From assembly GCF_046244365.1 (NCBI RefSeq), contig NZ_CP176395.1, positions 8,677,852 to 8,741,851 on the forward strand: 64,000 bases of DNA, written 5' to 3'. Positions 8,919 through 17,687 of the stretch are shown here, piece after piece. This DNA is from Paenibacillus_V sp046244365 (GTDB lineage Bacteria > Bacillota > Bacilli > Paenibacillales > NBRC-103111). A model generated the notes under the pieces. The model saw only the letters and a program-made list of their open reading frames with translations. It did not search any database and had not been told where the DNA came from. The position numbers and the translations under genes are program-made. Position 1 is the first letter of the stretch. Each line of letters begins with the position of its first letter.

Positions 8919-9180
8919 TCATCGTCAGTATAAGAGAATTGCTTCACATCAGTAATTTTCCAGTTAAATGAACCTATTTTAGGCTTGGGGCTTCATTGAT
9001 AACTCTAGGAATATGTTTATGTATTATATCGTCAAGATCCAACGCAAAAATATGTGCGTGTACGTTCACTTTCGAAGCATAGAACACCTTTTTCGCCAAT
9101 TTTCGTCAGCCCTTTACAAAATGCTATATTTCTACCATTTTACTCCTCTCGTTAACTACAGGCAATATTTTCAAGAAACC

Positions 9181-9205
9181 TTCGCCGTAACTTATGGCAC
9201 TGTTC
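9181..9205 (-). repeat. att-like direct repeat F (degenerate rlmH 3' end)
   Basis: The plus strand holds TTCGCC-GTAACTTATGGCACTGTTC. Read on the minus strand, the 18-bp core (9188-9205) is GAACAGTGCCATAAGTTA, a degenerate version of the rlmH end GAACCGTACCATAAATAA. It is the leftmost copy visible in the window. Confidence 0.65.
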
Positions 9206-9310
9206 CCCCGATTATAATCTAATCGCCCGAAAAACGCTTCCTCAGCAGAAACACCCGCATCAACTGATGCGGGGAAGTCATGCGATTCTTGTCGGCGCGA
9301 CATATGACCC
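9188..9310 (-). pseudogene. Decayed 3' fragment of a second rlmH
   Basis: Beyond the 18-bp core, sequence similarity to rlmH continues colinearly for about 120 bp. The palindromic stretch CGCATCAxCTGATGCGG begins 51 bp from the core here and 50 bp from it in rlmH (28725-28741). On the minus strand the frame gives PHQLMRVFLL against [10 protein letters not shown] in RlmH, and GCCGACxAGA further upstream also matches. Frameshifts and a stop codon interrupt it. This copy came from an rlmH allele diverged from the resident one. Confidence 0.65.
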
Positions 9311-9355
9311 TCATGAAGAAGAAGAAGAACGCTGGACTAACATCGTCAGCCCTCT

Positions 9356-10549
9356 TTACTTTACAAAATGCCGCCCCACGGAGTAATATTCATCCTTATT
9401 CACGGCATCGTCCAGCCACTTCATCAGCTTCACCCCGTCCTGTTCGGCTTTGTAGAAATGATTTAATGGGGAGAGTGTATGTGGTGTCCTGCCCGTCTTC
9501 TCGTTAAGACCGTAATCAGTGATGTAATAATAGTAGCCTGGCAATACTTCAGTTAGCTCTCCCGCAGATTGTAGCATGCGGGCCGACCAGCGATGCACAT
9601 ATTCGCCATCGTCCGAAACGTCATCATTCAGATCCTTTTCAAAGTCGAACAGCAGCTCATCATAAAGCGTATTGGACTGCAAAAGTACCGCGTTGTCCGG
9701 GAGCAGCTTGCGGTTCGCCGCGAATACGGATGAAATCAAATCGCCGTGGGCTTCATAACCAAAAGTTGCTGCAAAGTTGGCCTTCCATTCGTTATCGATA
9801 ATATCCGGCCAGCGGTCGGCATTTAAGTAGGAGCCGTCCGAATATTGATAAATGCGGGCATCCGGGTAGCGTTTCGCAATCTCAGGCGCCCAGAAAGCAG
9901 CTCCGAATCCTCCGGCGCTTTCTCCCGCAATGAGGATCTTTTCCGGCGCAGCGAAATGGTTTGCAATCCATTCCAATGCTGCGCGCGTATTGGCTTGACC
10001 GTTGTAACGCATTGTAAACGGCTTGCCTTTGGCGTCCGTATATTCCTTGGATGCATTCCCGATATGCAGATCACCAGTAGAATAAGGGATATATACAATA
10101 TTCCAATCCTTGAACGGATTGTCAGGGTTATTATTTTTCAACAGGCCGCCAAGCGTACTTACTTTAAAGAATGGAATGTTCGGAAAGTAATATTTGATCT
10201 CACCGTTCTTCACTACATTACTCAGACTGATCGGCTGCGCGGCAGTCACCGCATCCCAAGCCACACCGCCCCCAGAAAAGTAAATGATCAATTTATCTTC
10301 AGCAGCTGCTCCCTTATTGGCAAGTAAATAGTATTCCGAACCATCGGCAGAAATAACTTGTGCATCCTGGTCAAACTTGATTTTATTCCAGATATAGCGC
10401 TCCGCAGCAGCCCATGTTTCCGGTTCAGCAGGCTTTTCAAGTATGAAGAAATAAACAAAACCCACCAAACCACCCAAAATAAGTGCAATTCCGCCTGTCG
10501 CAGTCAGGAGAATCTTGTTGATTCTTTTCACTATTTTCTTTTTTGCCAC
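9356..10549 (-). CDS. Pectinacetylesterase-family (NOTUM-like) hydrolase, membrane anchored
   Basis: A 397-residue protein with a basic N-terminus and one membrane helix (about residues 14-36, LLTATGGIALILGGLVGFVYFF). The rest is therefore probably outside the cell. The oxyanion segment FSGGGVAWD and the nucleophile elbow GESAGGFGA (Ser near 200) are typical of the PAE family, which includes plant pectin acetylesterases and animal Notum. A Ser-Asp-His triad is expected; YYYITDYGLNEKTGRTPHTL contains a plausible His near the end. GTG 10549 is preceded by AAAGGA at 8 bases. It is the only intact gene between att-like copies F and B. The substrate is unknown. Confidence 0.85.
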   Translation of the reverse strand: MAKKKIVKRINKILLTATGGIALILGGLVGFVYFFILEKPAEPETWAAAERYIWNKIKFDQDAQVISADGSEYYLLANKGAAAEDKLIIYFSGGGVAWDAVTAAQPISLSNVVKNGEIKYYFPNIPFFKVSTLGGLLKNNNPDNPFKDWNIVYIPYSTGDLHIGNASKEYTDAKGKPFTMRYNGQANTRAALEWIANHFAAPEKILIAGESAGGFGAAFWAPEIAKRYPDARIYQYSDGSYLNADRWPDIIDNEWKANFAATFGYEAHGDLISSVFAANRKLLPDNAVLLQSNTLYDELLFDFEKDLNDDVSDDGEYVHRWSARMLQSAGELTEVLPGYYYYITDYGLNEKTGRTPHTLSPLNHFYKAEQDGVKLMKWLDDAVNKDEYYSVGRHFVK

Positions 10550-10570
10550 ACAAAGACCGTCCTTTCAACC

Positions 10571-10593
10571 ATAAAACAGACGGTATTCACTAC
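10571..10593. other. Hairpin in the 5' leader of the pectinacetylesterase-like gene
   Basis: CAGACGGTA and TACCGTCTG form a 9-bp stem about 20 bp upstream of the start, followed by TTTTAT on the minus strand. It is terminator-like and could act as an attenuator between the promoter at 10701-10729 and the gene. Confidence 0.45.
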
Positions 10594-10700
10594 CGTCTGT
10601 AACACACTGTCCTCGGTCATCTCAATCAATAATATCAGGCTGACGAGAAGTAAAAACGTGGAGCTAAAGTAACTATTTTCCCCTCCGCCCTCCTCCAACC

Positions 10701-10729
10701 ATAATATATCCCCCAGATCAGAGCGTAAA
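10701..10729 (-). promoter_or_regulatory. Putative promoter of the pectinacetylesterase-like gene
   Basis: On the minus strand TTTACG (10724-10729) and TATTAT (10701-10706) are spaced by 17 bases. The -10 matches five of six consensus positions and the -35 four of six. It leaves a leader of about 150 nt that includes the hairpin at 10571-10593. Confidence 0.4.
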
Positions 10730-10796
10730 GTGCTTACTGTTTTGGCTACTTGCATTTTTAGGGGGAACTTTACAAACTCTATACCAGTAAACATAA

Positions 10797-10824
10797 TTTT
10801 TCGCCGTCACTTATGGTATGGTTC
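10797..10824 (-). repeat. att-like direct repeat B
   Basis: The minus strand reads GAACCATACCATAAGTGA (core 10807-10824), which encodes Glu-Pro-Tyr-His-Lys-stop like the end of rlmH. It is followed by the shared extension GGCGAAAA. It lies between the ABC-F gene and the pectinacetylesterase-like gene. Confidence 0.75.
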
Positions 10825-11014
10825 ACCGTAACATCTATAGAGCGAAAATGAAGGCACTCTGTCGAATGCTTTCTCTGCATAGCTTATTATGTTACCTGCT
10901 TGCTACCGTCTAGCATCAAAGCTTAAACGGCAAGGTTTAAGCCAGAGACTTATTAACAAGAAAGTCATCATTCCCGTACAACTCAGTTACGGCTGTTAAG
11001 GTGGGGCTTCTCTC

Positions 11015-12589
11015 TTACAAGCTCTGTTCGGTCACTCCCGTTACCGGATCGAAGGTCAGCATCTTGGTCCCGATCTTATCGATAAAGAAGCGATCATGGC
11101 TTACCGTAATGACCGCGCCGGGAAAATGGATCAGAGCTTGCTCCATAACTTGTATGCTCGTGAGGTCCAGATGGTTGGTCGGCTCGTCCAAAATTATAAC
11201 GGCCGCACCCGAGAGTAGACACTTAGCCAGCGCCACCCGAGCTTTCTGCCCGCCGGACAGATTGCCGATCGTCTTGCTCAGATCCGCCTCCGAGAATTGC
11301 AGCATAGCTAGGAATTTGTTCACCTTTTTGCGCGGAGCATCCAGTCCCAATCCATACGTATTCACCGCGTGGCTGACGGTATCCTTAGGATCGAGCTCCT
11401 CCCACATCCGGTTGAAGTAGGCGTATTTGACGCCTTTCTCCCAGACAACTTCCCCAGATTCCGGCTTCTCCTGCCCGGTAAGTGCCTTAATGAGCGTGGA
11501 CTTTCCACTTCCGTTCGGTCCCACGATGACCAAGCGATCTTCCTTCTGAATATCGAAGCTAACATTCTCGAAGATCTGCCTGCCCTCGTATGTCTGCCCG
11601 ATCTTCTTCACTTCGCATAGTTTGTCCGGGAAGCGCAACCTCTCGTAGATATCGGTAATCAGCACGTTAACGGGATGCGGCTCTATCCGCTTCTTGTTAT
11701 CCGCCAGCTTACGCGATCGACGGTCCTTGGAACCGGAATTCCGGTTCGCGCGATCGTCGATCGCCTCGGATTCCATGAGCAGCAGCTCTTCCTCCCACTC
11801 GAACTGGCGGTCCAGCTCCTTCTTGCGCATCTTCTTCTTACGGACGTAATCAGTGTAGTTGCCTTCGTATTCCTGAAAATGATAGTTCTCGATCTCAATC
11901 GTGCGCGTGACAACCTTGTCGATAAATTGCCGGTCATGCGATACCAGAATCATGGCTCCCTTGAATCGGTACAGCCACTGCTCCAGCCATGCGATCCCTT
12001 CCATATCCAAGTAGTTCGTCGGCTCGTCGAGCAGAACGACATCAGGCAGCTCGATTAGCATCTTCGCGAGCGCCGCACGGTTACGCCATCCCCCGGACAA
12101 CTCATCGATTGGCTGATTGCGGGATCTGTCATTAAACCCTAACTTCGTAAGCACCGTATTAATCTCGACGGACACGTTCCAGCCATCGAGATGATCCATC
12201 TGCTCGAATAACTCCGCTTGCCTTGCTAGCAGCGCATTCATCTCGCTTTCGTCGGTAACCGCACCCAGTTTATCTCCGACCTCTTGCAGCTCTCGTTCAG
12301 TAAGGGCAACCTGCTCGAAGCAAGCTTCTAGTTCTTGTTGAACGGACAAGCCTCCGCTGAGTTCCGAGAATTGCGAGAAATATCCGATTTGCACCTGAGG
12401 ATCTATTTCTACTCTGCCGGACGTCGGCTCTTCCTTGCCCATGATGAGCTTAAATACCGTCGACTTGCCGGCGCCGTTCCGTCCGATTAGGCCAATACGT
12501 TCCCCTTGCATAACTCGAAAATAAATGTCGCGAAAGATCATGGACTCTTCATACTTCTTCGTGACGTTCTCCAACCGTATTACGCTCAT
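11015..12589 (-). CDS. ABC-F family ATPase (first of two)
   Basis: A soluble protein of 524 residues with two ABC ATPase domains and no membrane segment. Domain 1 has Walker A GRNGAGKST, signature LSGGWRNRA and Walker B LLDEPTNYLD. Domain 2 has GPNGSGKST, LSGGQKARVALAK and ILDEPTNHLD. The charged linker between them (about 240-310, KKKMRKKELDRQFEWEEE) is the region that reaches into the ribosomal E/P sites in ABC-F factors. Family members act as translation factors or protect the ribosome from antibiotics; the exact subfamily is not resolved. ATG 12589 has AAAGGTG 7 bases upstream. It lies in the same att-bounded block as a second ABC-F gene and a DEAD-box helicase. Confidence 0.9.
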   Translation of the reverse strand: MSVIRLENVTKKYEESMIFRDIYFRVMQGERIGLIGRNGAGKSTVFKLIMGKEEPTSGRVEIDPQVQIGYFSQFSELSGGLSVQQELEACFEQVALTERELQEVGDKLGAVTDESEMNALLARQAELFEQMDHLDGWNVSVEINTVLTKLGFNDRSRNQPIDELSGGWRNRAALAKMLIELPDVVLLDEPTNYLDMEGIAWLEQWLYRFKGAMILVSHDRQFIDKVVTRTIEIENYHFQEYEGNYTDYVRKKKMRKKELDRQFEWEEELLLMESEAIDDRANRNSGSKDRRSRKLADNKKRIEPHPVNVLITDIYERLRFPDKLCEVKKIGQTYEGRQIFENVSFDIQKEDRLVIVGPNGSGKSTLIKALTGQEKPESGEVVWEKGVKYAYFNRMWEELDPKDTVSHAVNTYGLGLDAPRKKVNKFLAMLQFSEADLSKTIGNLSGGQKARVALAKCLLSGAAVIILDEPTNHLDLTSIQVMEQALIHFPGAVITVSHDRFFIDKIGTKMLTFDPVTGVTEQSL

Positions 12590-12667
12590 GGCTATCACCT
12601 TTCTCGCTCCAACACTCTGGAGTAATTATACCACCCTGGCCTCGCAGATACTTCCTCCCCCGTAACC

Positions 12668-12703
12668 AAAAGACACTGAGGTTCTATTCCTCAGTGTCTT
12701 TTT
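12668..12703 (-). terminator. Intrinsic terminator after the second ABC-F gene
   Basis: AAAAGACACTGAGG / CCTCAGTGTCTTTT form a long perfect stem with a 7-base loop. A/T tracts on both sides make it potentially bidirectional. It separates the two ABC-F genes, so they are transcribed independently. Confidence 0.9.
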
Positions 12704-12716
12704 AGAAGGTTGTAAT

Positions 12717-14456
12717 CTAAAGTAACTTAATCAGCTTTTCTAGCTCATCAACCAATCCTTTTGCAAGTTCAAAATCAGTATCTTTTAAAGCCAATTGTAT
12801 TTTCATTTCAACTGCCTTTTTCTTTTGTTCCATTTCTAAATAGTCTTTATCAAAATGACTAGTATAAATCATCTGTCTAAATTTTCGCATACTCATTTTT
12901 CTGATCGTCTTATCCTCAATGATTAAAACATAATCCATACCGTTTACAACGGAATAGAAATCATGGGAAATCATGAGAATCGCACCTTTATAGTCTTCAA
13001 TGGCTCTTTCCAACGCGATTTGTGTATAGGTGTCTAAATGACTTGTCGGTTCATCAAGAAGCAATACGTTTGCTCTACTGGCAGAAACTTTAGCCAATTG
13101 AAGGATGTTTTTTTCTCCGCCAGATAAAGATTTGATCTTCTGACTAACGATTTCTCCTTCAAAACCATAGTTTGAAAGATACAATCTGACCTCATCATAA
13201 GTGTTAAATCCCACATCAATGAATTCTTCTAATATTGTATTAGAATCATTTAGCATTTCACCTTGAAGCTGAGATAAATAAGCCACTTTAGCGTCGGCAT
13301 TTATTTCAATTGAATCATGATTATTGCAAAAGATTTCTCGAAGTAAAGTCGTTTTTCCGGTACCGTTTGGACCGATAATGGCCACTTTATCCGTCGTTTT
13401 TATCTCAAAGTTAACCTTGTCTAAAAGCAGCTCGTCAAAAGCAACGCTATAATCATGGACCTTTACAACAATGGCGTCTTCCATTTCATTATCCATACCG
13501 AAACGGATATTCGGTTGCTTAATCTCAACGAAGGGCGCTTTAATTCTACGCGCTTCCAACCTCTCTTGAAAACTAACTCTAGCTTTTAACGCTCTACCTC
13601 TAGAGGCATCTGCATTATAAGTTGCAATAGTCCTTAGATTATTGATGATTTTCTCGTTTCTTTCACTCTCTTCATGTTCGGCGACTGCGAGTTCTTGCAA
13701 CTCGATTTTTGTCTGAAGTAAGGAGAAGTTATACTCCATATACCGCCCATCGAACTCTTGGATCTCCCTATTTTCAAGGTGTATAATTTTGTTAAAGCAA
13801 TGATTCAATAAATATCGGTTGTGCGTAACAACCAGCAGCATTCCTTTGTAGGAATTAATCAGTTTTTTAAGCGCGTTTAGGTTTTCGAAGTCTAAAAATA
13901 CATCCGGTTCGTCCATAATCATGAAGTCGGGACGATTAAGCATTTCCTTCATCACTTGAATAAGCTTGAATTCCCCGCCGCTCAGGTCGGATACCTTATG
14001 ATCTCTTCGCTTCATGAGGTTTGCTAGATTTAGCTGCTTATGAATGTTGCTTTCAAAATCATCCCCGCCCATTGCATCAAATGCGTCTAAAGCGAATTGA
14101 TACTTTTCCAATAACGGTTCTATATCCGATGAAGTTTCCATTTCCGTGCAAATCGATTGAATTTCATTTTGAATCTTTATAAATCGTTCTCCTATATATT
14201 CAAACACTGTTTTTTCTTTAGTGTTGTCTAGTTCTGAGAACTGACTTACATATCCAATTGTGCAATCGGGGTCCATTTCTAATTTGCCATTGAAAAGATA
14301 TCTTTCCGGGTCCATCAGTATATCAATCAATGTACTTTTCCCACTGCCGCTTGTTCCAATAAAAGCGCAATGTTGATCTTCTTCTAACGTAAATGAAATG
14401 TTGTTATATAGTTCTTTTTGCGGAAACGAGAAGGATAAGCGTTCAACTTTTATCAT
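12717..14456 (-). CDS. ABC-F family ATPase (second, divergent)
   Basis: A 579-residue tandem ATPase, much AT-richer than its ABC-F neighbour. Domain 1 is atypical: Walker A GTSGSGKST, signature LSGGEFKLIQ, Walker B MIMDEPDVFLD instead of DEPTNHLD, and an H-loop THNRYLL instead of SHDR. Domain 2 is more canonical (GPNGTGKTT, LSGGEKNILQLAK, LLDEPTSHLD, SHDFYSV). A long helical linker (about 245-315) and a C-terminal coiled extension (about 525-579) are present. This resembles antibiotic-protective ABC-F subfamilies of Firmicutes, but resistance is inferred, not shown. AAGAAAGGG lies 7 bases before the ATG. The leader of over 250 nt could carry attenuation signals. Confidence 0.88.
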   Translation of the reverse strand: MIKVERLSFSFPQKELYNNISFTLEEDQHCAFIGTSGSGKSTLIDILMDPERYLFNGKLEMDPDCTIGYVSQFSELDNTKEKTVFEYIGERFIKIQNEIQSICTEMETSSDIEPLLEKYQFALDAFDAMGGDDFESNIHKQLNLANLMKRRDHKVSDLSGGEFKLIQVMKEMLNRPDFMIMDEPDVFLDFENLNALKKLINSYKGMLLVVTHNRYLLNHCFNKIIHLENREIQEFDGRYMEYNFSLLQTKIELQELAVAEHEESERNEKIINNLRTIATYNADASRGRALKARVSFQERLEARRIKAPFVEIKQPNIRFGMDNEMEDAIVVKVHDYSVAFDELLLDKVNFEIKTTDKVAIIGPNGTGKTTLLREIFCNNHDSIEINADAKVAYLSQLQGEMLNDSNTILEEFIDVGFNTYDEVRLYLSNYGFEGEIVSQKIKSLSGGEKNILQLAKVSASRANVLLLDEPTSHLDTYTQIALERAIEDYKGAILMISHDFYSVVNGMDYVLIIEDKTIRKMSMRKFRQMIYTSHFDKDYLEMEQKKKAVEMKIQLALKDTDFELAKGLVDELEKLIKLL

Positions 14457-14498
14457 CGTATTACCCTTTCTTTATAACTGAAATAGTGATTATTATCA

Positions 14499-14663
14499 TT
14501 AGATGTCTTGCAACATAAGTTTTACGTTTGCCATTGTTAGCGTAACACCGTTTACAACCAACCTCAATCCATTTGTATCCCCTCTGATTCCTGAATTCCC
14601 CTGCGTTCCATTGGTAGCAATAAAGACCGTTCTCGACGAGATTTTAAAAAGTCTCCAAGTATC
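14499..14663 (-). pseudogene. C-terminal fragment of an unknown protein
   Basis: An open frame of 54 residues ends at TAA 14499-14501, just upstream of the ABC-F start. It reads TWRLFKISSRTVFIATNGT and ends VTLTMANVKLMLQDI, a beta-rich, coding-like sequence. No start codon or ribosome-binding site exists before its in-frame upstream stop, so it is probably the tail of a deleted gene. I cannot name the family. Confidence 0.4.
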
Positions 14664-14733
14664 TTAAATTTTTCCGGCTTCCATACCATTTAACCACACC
14701 TTGCAAAAGAGATTTGTTCTAATACTACAATAG

Positions 14734-14757
14734 AAAAGCACCCGATTGGGTGCCTTC
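14734..14757 (-). terminator. Intrinsic terminator downstream of the helicase unit
   Basis: On the minus strand GGCACCC-AATC-GGGTGC is followed by TTTTCTATT. The same 22-base hairpin sequence recurs at 24189-24210 after the response regulator gene, in a different att-bounded block. Confidence 0.8.
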
Positions 14758-14790
14758 TCTGTGATGAATAAATGTTGATGCGATGTCCCC

Positions 14791-14946
14791 TTACCCCTTC
14801 GTTCCCTCTTCCATGCTCTTCTCGAGTTTCTTCGGGTTAGGCGGCAAAAACCGTGTCTTAAGAACCATGGGATTGTCAGTAAGAGTAAGCCCCACGATTA
14901 AAAACTTAAATGCTCTAAAAACTTTAACCGGCTTACTTTCCAGCAT
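14791..14946 (-). CDS. Possible 51-residue protein overlapping the helicase end
   Basis: ATG 14946 lies inside the last codons of the helicase gene, in another frame, and the frame ends at TAA 14791-14793, just before the terminator at 14734-14757. The product begins [19 protein letters not shown] and ends in a charged [12 protein letters not shown] tail, which looks coding. The overlap suggests translational coupling to the helicase. The ribosome-binding site is weak (GGCGATCCA). It could also be chance sequence in the helicase 3' UTR. Confidence 0.4.
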   Translation of the reverse strand: MLESKPVKVFRAFKFLIVGLTLTDNPMVLKTRFLPPNPKKLEKSMEEGTKG

Positions 14947-16204
14947 TGGATCGCCGTCCGTGGCGGCGGCCAGCCTCGCCGCTATGTCCGCGAGCATCGT
15001 CCTTGGATGGCGCACTGTTGACTTTGACTCGGTCCACCACGACCGTCGCCGGTTCCGGCTTCGTAATTGTCATCGGGTAAGGATGATCGGTAATCACTGG
15101 GATTCTCTGCTTCGTCAACTTCTCGATTTCCTTCAGATAAGGAATCTCCTCATTCTCGCAGAACGAAATCGCGATCCCACTTAAGCCCGCACGCCCAGTA
15201 CGGCCGATCCGATGTACGTAAGTCTCCGCTATATTTGGCAAATTAAAGTTAATAACGTGCGATAGTTCCTCAATGTCGATGCCTCGTGCCGCAATGTCTG
15301 TCGCCACCAGCAAGCGTGTCGCACCGCTTTTGAAGTTATTCAGCGCCTCTTGTCGGGCATTCTGGGACTTGTCGCCATGAATCGCTTGCGCAGTAATCTT
15401 CACTTTCGTCAAGCCTCGCACTACCCGGTCCGCACCGTGCTTCGTACGGGTGAACACGATAGCGCTCGCGATCGACTTATCCTGTAGCAGATCGATCAAC
15501 AGCGACAGTTTATTCGGCTTGTCCACATAATAGAGGACCTGCTTAATCCGCTCCGCCGTTGAGGAAACAGGAGTAATCTCAATTTTCACCGGATTCTTCA
15601 GCAAAGTGTTAACCAAAGATGTGATCTCAGACGGCATAGTCGCAGAGAAGAATAACGTCTGCCGCTTAGAGGGTAGCTTGGCAATAATTCGCTTCATATC
15701 ATGAATGAATCCCATATCAAGCATCCGATCGGCTTCGTCCAACACCAGAATCTGCACGTGACGCAGGTCAACGAACCCTTGGTTCATCAGGTCGATCAAC
15801 CGTCCCGGTGTTGCAATCAGAATGTCCGTGCCTTGCTCCAACAACTGCTCCTGAGCCCTCTGCGTGACACCACCCACGATCACGCCGCAGCGCACATTCG
15901 TGAAACATCCGTAAGATTTGGCATTGTCGGAAATCTGAATAGCCAACTCACGCGTAGGCGTCAGGATCAGTGAGCGTATAACGCGCTTACCTTTCGGGCG
16001 ACCCTGCTGTGTACTCAGCAGTTGGATGATCGGCAGCAAGAAGGCCGCTGTCTTGCCGGTCCCTGTCTGGGCGCAGCCAAACAAGTCACGGCCCGCCAGC
16101 ACCGGGGGAATTGCCTGCTCTTGAATAGGCGTGGGCTGCGAATAATTTTCCTTAGCTATTGCTTTAATAATAGGGGGAATCAACTGCAATTGTTCAAACG
16201 TCAT
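14933..16204 (-). CDS. DEAD-box RNA helicase (RhlE/CshA-like)
   Basis: A 423-residue ATP-dependent RNA helicase with all family motifs: Q-motif ([10 protein letters not shown]), motif I AQTGTGKT, Ia [51 protein letters not shown] and [10 protein letters not shown]. The C-terminal tail is short and basic ([18 protein letters not shown]), as in RhlE-type proteins that act in cold-shock RNA unwinding or ribosome assembly. AAGAAGGAG lies 5-6 bases before ATG 16204, and a TATAAT box sits at 16254-16259. It shares the block between att-like copies B and E with two ABC-F ATPases, so that block is rich in ribosome-related functions. Confidence 0.93.
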   Translation of the reverse strand: MTFEQLQLIPPIIKAIAKENYSQPTPIQEQAIPPVLAGRDLFGCAQTGTGKTAAFLLPIIQLLSTQQGRPKGKRVIRSLILTPTRELAIQISDNAKSYGCFTNVRCGVIVGGVTQRAQEQLLEQGTDILIATPGRLIDLMNQGFVDLRHVQILVLDEADRMLDMGFIHDMKRIIAKLPSKRQTLFFSATMPSEITSLVNTLLKNPVKIEITPVSSTAERIKQVLYYVDKPNKLSLLIDLLQDKSIASAIVFTRTKHGADRVVRGLTKVKITAQAIHGDKSQNARQEALNNFKSGATRLLVATDIAARGIDIEELSHVINFNLPNIAETYVHRIGRTGRAGLSGIAISFCENEEIPYLKEIEKLTKQRIPVITDHPYPMTITKPEPATVVVDRVKVNSAPSKDDARGHSGEAGRRHGRRSNAGK

Positions 16205-16253
16205 ACGATCTCCTTCTTCAAGAACCAGCCAATACTCAAGTTTCTATACTAGT

Positions 16254-16259
16254 ATTATA
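16254..16259 (-). promoter_or_regulatory. -10 box of the helicase gene
   Basis: A perfect TATAAT on the minus strand lies 50 bp before the helicase start. The matching -35 region (GCAGTT at 17 bases) is poor, so the promoter may depend on an activator or on flanking sequence. Confidence 0.4.
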
Positions 16260-16682
16260 CCCTAGAAAAGGAGTAGAACTGCACTTCCACTGAAATAGTG
16301 AAAACGTTTGATAACCTCATCATCATTAGTGCCGATGCGATGGAGAAACACCCTAACTTGAAACTTGCTCATGCAAAATAAAGTCCGGAAAAACCATCAG
16401 AGAAATTGTACTGGAGCATTGTGGTTAAGCAGGTTAGGAGGTAGAATGGCGGCCCGGGGCGTAACCCCAATCTCTATCCAGTACGACCATAAACGCTGCG
16501 ATTGAACTGAGGAGCAGAATCCAGCCGCTTCTTGTTTTGCTATTCCCTTTTTCCAAAATAATCTCTCTCTTATGCGCACTCAACAATAAGACGGCAGAGT
16601 GGGGGCGATTTCGACATTGGCCGAAAAAAAGTAATCGATTGGCCTAGCAATTAAATTCCGTCCGCATGTAGCTGGCAAAAAA

Positions 16683-16707
16683 ATTCGCCCTACTTGTGAT
16701 ACGATTC
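16683..16707 (-). repeat. att-like direct repeat E
   Basis: The minus strand reads GAATCGTATCACAAGTAG (core 16690-16707), encoding Glu-Ser-Tyr-His-Lys-stop. Two codons differ synonymously from rlmH (TAT for TAC, CAC for CAT), so this copy derives from another rlmH allele rather than from local copying. The GGCGAA extension follows. Confidence 0.7.
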
Positions 16708-16830
16708 AGCTTACACGCTATAACGGCTAAATTTTTTCATCCGTTCCACAAGCCCTTTACAAAACATAAAGGCCGCCAGACGAAAGAAATCGTGCTGAAC
16801 GGCTTGAATCTGAAAGCTTTCTTTATGTAA
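16708..16830 (+). other. Possible gene tail next to att-like copy E
   Basis: A plus-strand open frame ending at TAA 16828-16830 reads FTKHKGRQTKEIVLNGLNLK near its end and looks coding, but it has no start or ribosome-binding site. It could be the 3' end of a deleted mobile-element gene. The evidence is weak. Confidence 0.25.
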
Positions 16831-17376
16831 TTATCGAGGTCTTATGCTTACTCGGAGTATACCTTTTTCTTCTGCATTTTGTGGCTTCTTTTCGTTATAT
16901 AGAGCTCTAAAGGCTTTCTCGATAAAATCATTCTGGGATTCGTCCTCTCTTCGAAGCGAAAATTCATCCACCAGTTCTAAGGATTTTAATCCTTCATTTA
17001 ATGACTTAATTGCATCATGAATGTTCTCAGCCTGATGAAGGATTTTTTTGTTAAGATTCTATTCTTTTCTGAGAATCAATGAGTTCAGCTAACTTTTTTA
17101 GATCTTTAACTTTCGTTTCCGTGGCGTATATTTTTGATGCTTTTGTTAAGGTATCGAAGACTCGAGTTGCATAGCCATTCAACTCATCATTTAAGCGACT
17201 TATCTTCCGGCGTCTATCCTTTTTTTTGGGCAACTCCAAAGCAATTTTGATGTCCTTTAAAAAATCTTTTTCTCGATCTTCGAAATCTTCATCGAATAAA
17301 ACAACTCATTTGCTTTGTCAATATTCTCTTTTACAGAAATTTCGTTACTGTATTTTTTATTTACAAGGTGAACCAC
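16831..17376 (-). pseudogene. Frameshifted remnant of a coiled-coil protein
   Basis: Coding-like sequence continues through three frames on the minus strand. It opens with VNKKYSNEISVKENIDKANEL, shifts to a segment containing FEDREKDFLKDIKIALEL and DTLTKASKIYATETKVK (stop at 17051-17053), and shifts again to IHDAIKSLNEGLKSLELVDEF, ending at TAA 16831-16833. Two frameshifts in A-rich runs account for the breaks. The intact product would have been a Lys/Glu-rich helical protein of about 180 residues. I do not recognise the family. It fills the smallest att-bounded block, between copies E and C. Confidence 0.6.
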
Positions 17377-17387
17377 TCAAAGTTCAA

Positions 17388-17431
17388 AAAATTGGAATAG
17401 CCCTTCTGCATATTTTACAGAAGGGCTATTC
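17388..17431 (-). terminator. Intrinsic terminator upstream of the pseudogene
   Basis: GAATAGCCCTTCTG and CAGAAGGGCTATTC form a perfect 14-bp stem, followed on the minus strand by CCAATTTTTTG. It would end a leftward transcript from 17.4-17.6 kb, where no intact gene remains. Confidence 0.75.
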
Positions 17432-17632
17432 AATTAGTCTTGTGATATACATACTCCTTGATCGTTTGCGGTTTAACACGGTGCCTCTACGGGCATGATT
17501 ACTTGCGAAGGACATAGAATATAAGGTGATTCGTGATGCTGACTAGACTTATGATGCCCACCACACTCCAAGGAAAATTGCTAATACTCCACGAATATCC
17601 GAGAGTCAAAATTTTTAATTCCGAATCCCAAA

Positions 17633-17660
17633 AATTTCGCCGTCACTTATGGTACGGTTC
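17633..17660 (-). repeat. att-like direct repeat C
   Basis: The minus strand reads GAACCGTACCATAAGTGA (core 17643-17660), encoding Glu-Pro-Tyr-His-Lys-stop, followed by CGGCGAAATTT. The first 15 bases match the rlmH end except for AAG in place of AAA. Confidence 0.8.
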
Positions 17661-17687
17661 TCCGCGCTGTCTGTAACGGCAAGTTTT

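Noticed and set aside
9013..9222. A 69-codon plus-strand frame.
   Set aside because: No ribosome-binding site, and its end runs through att-like copy F.
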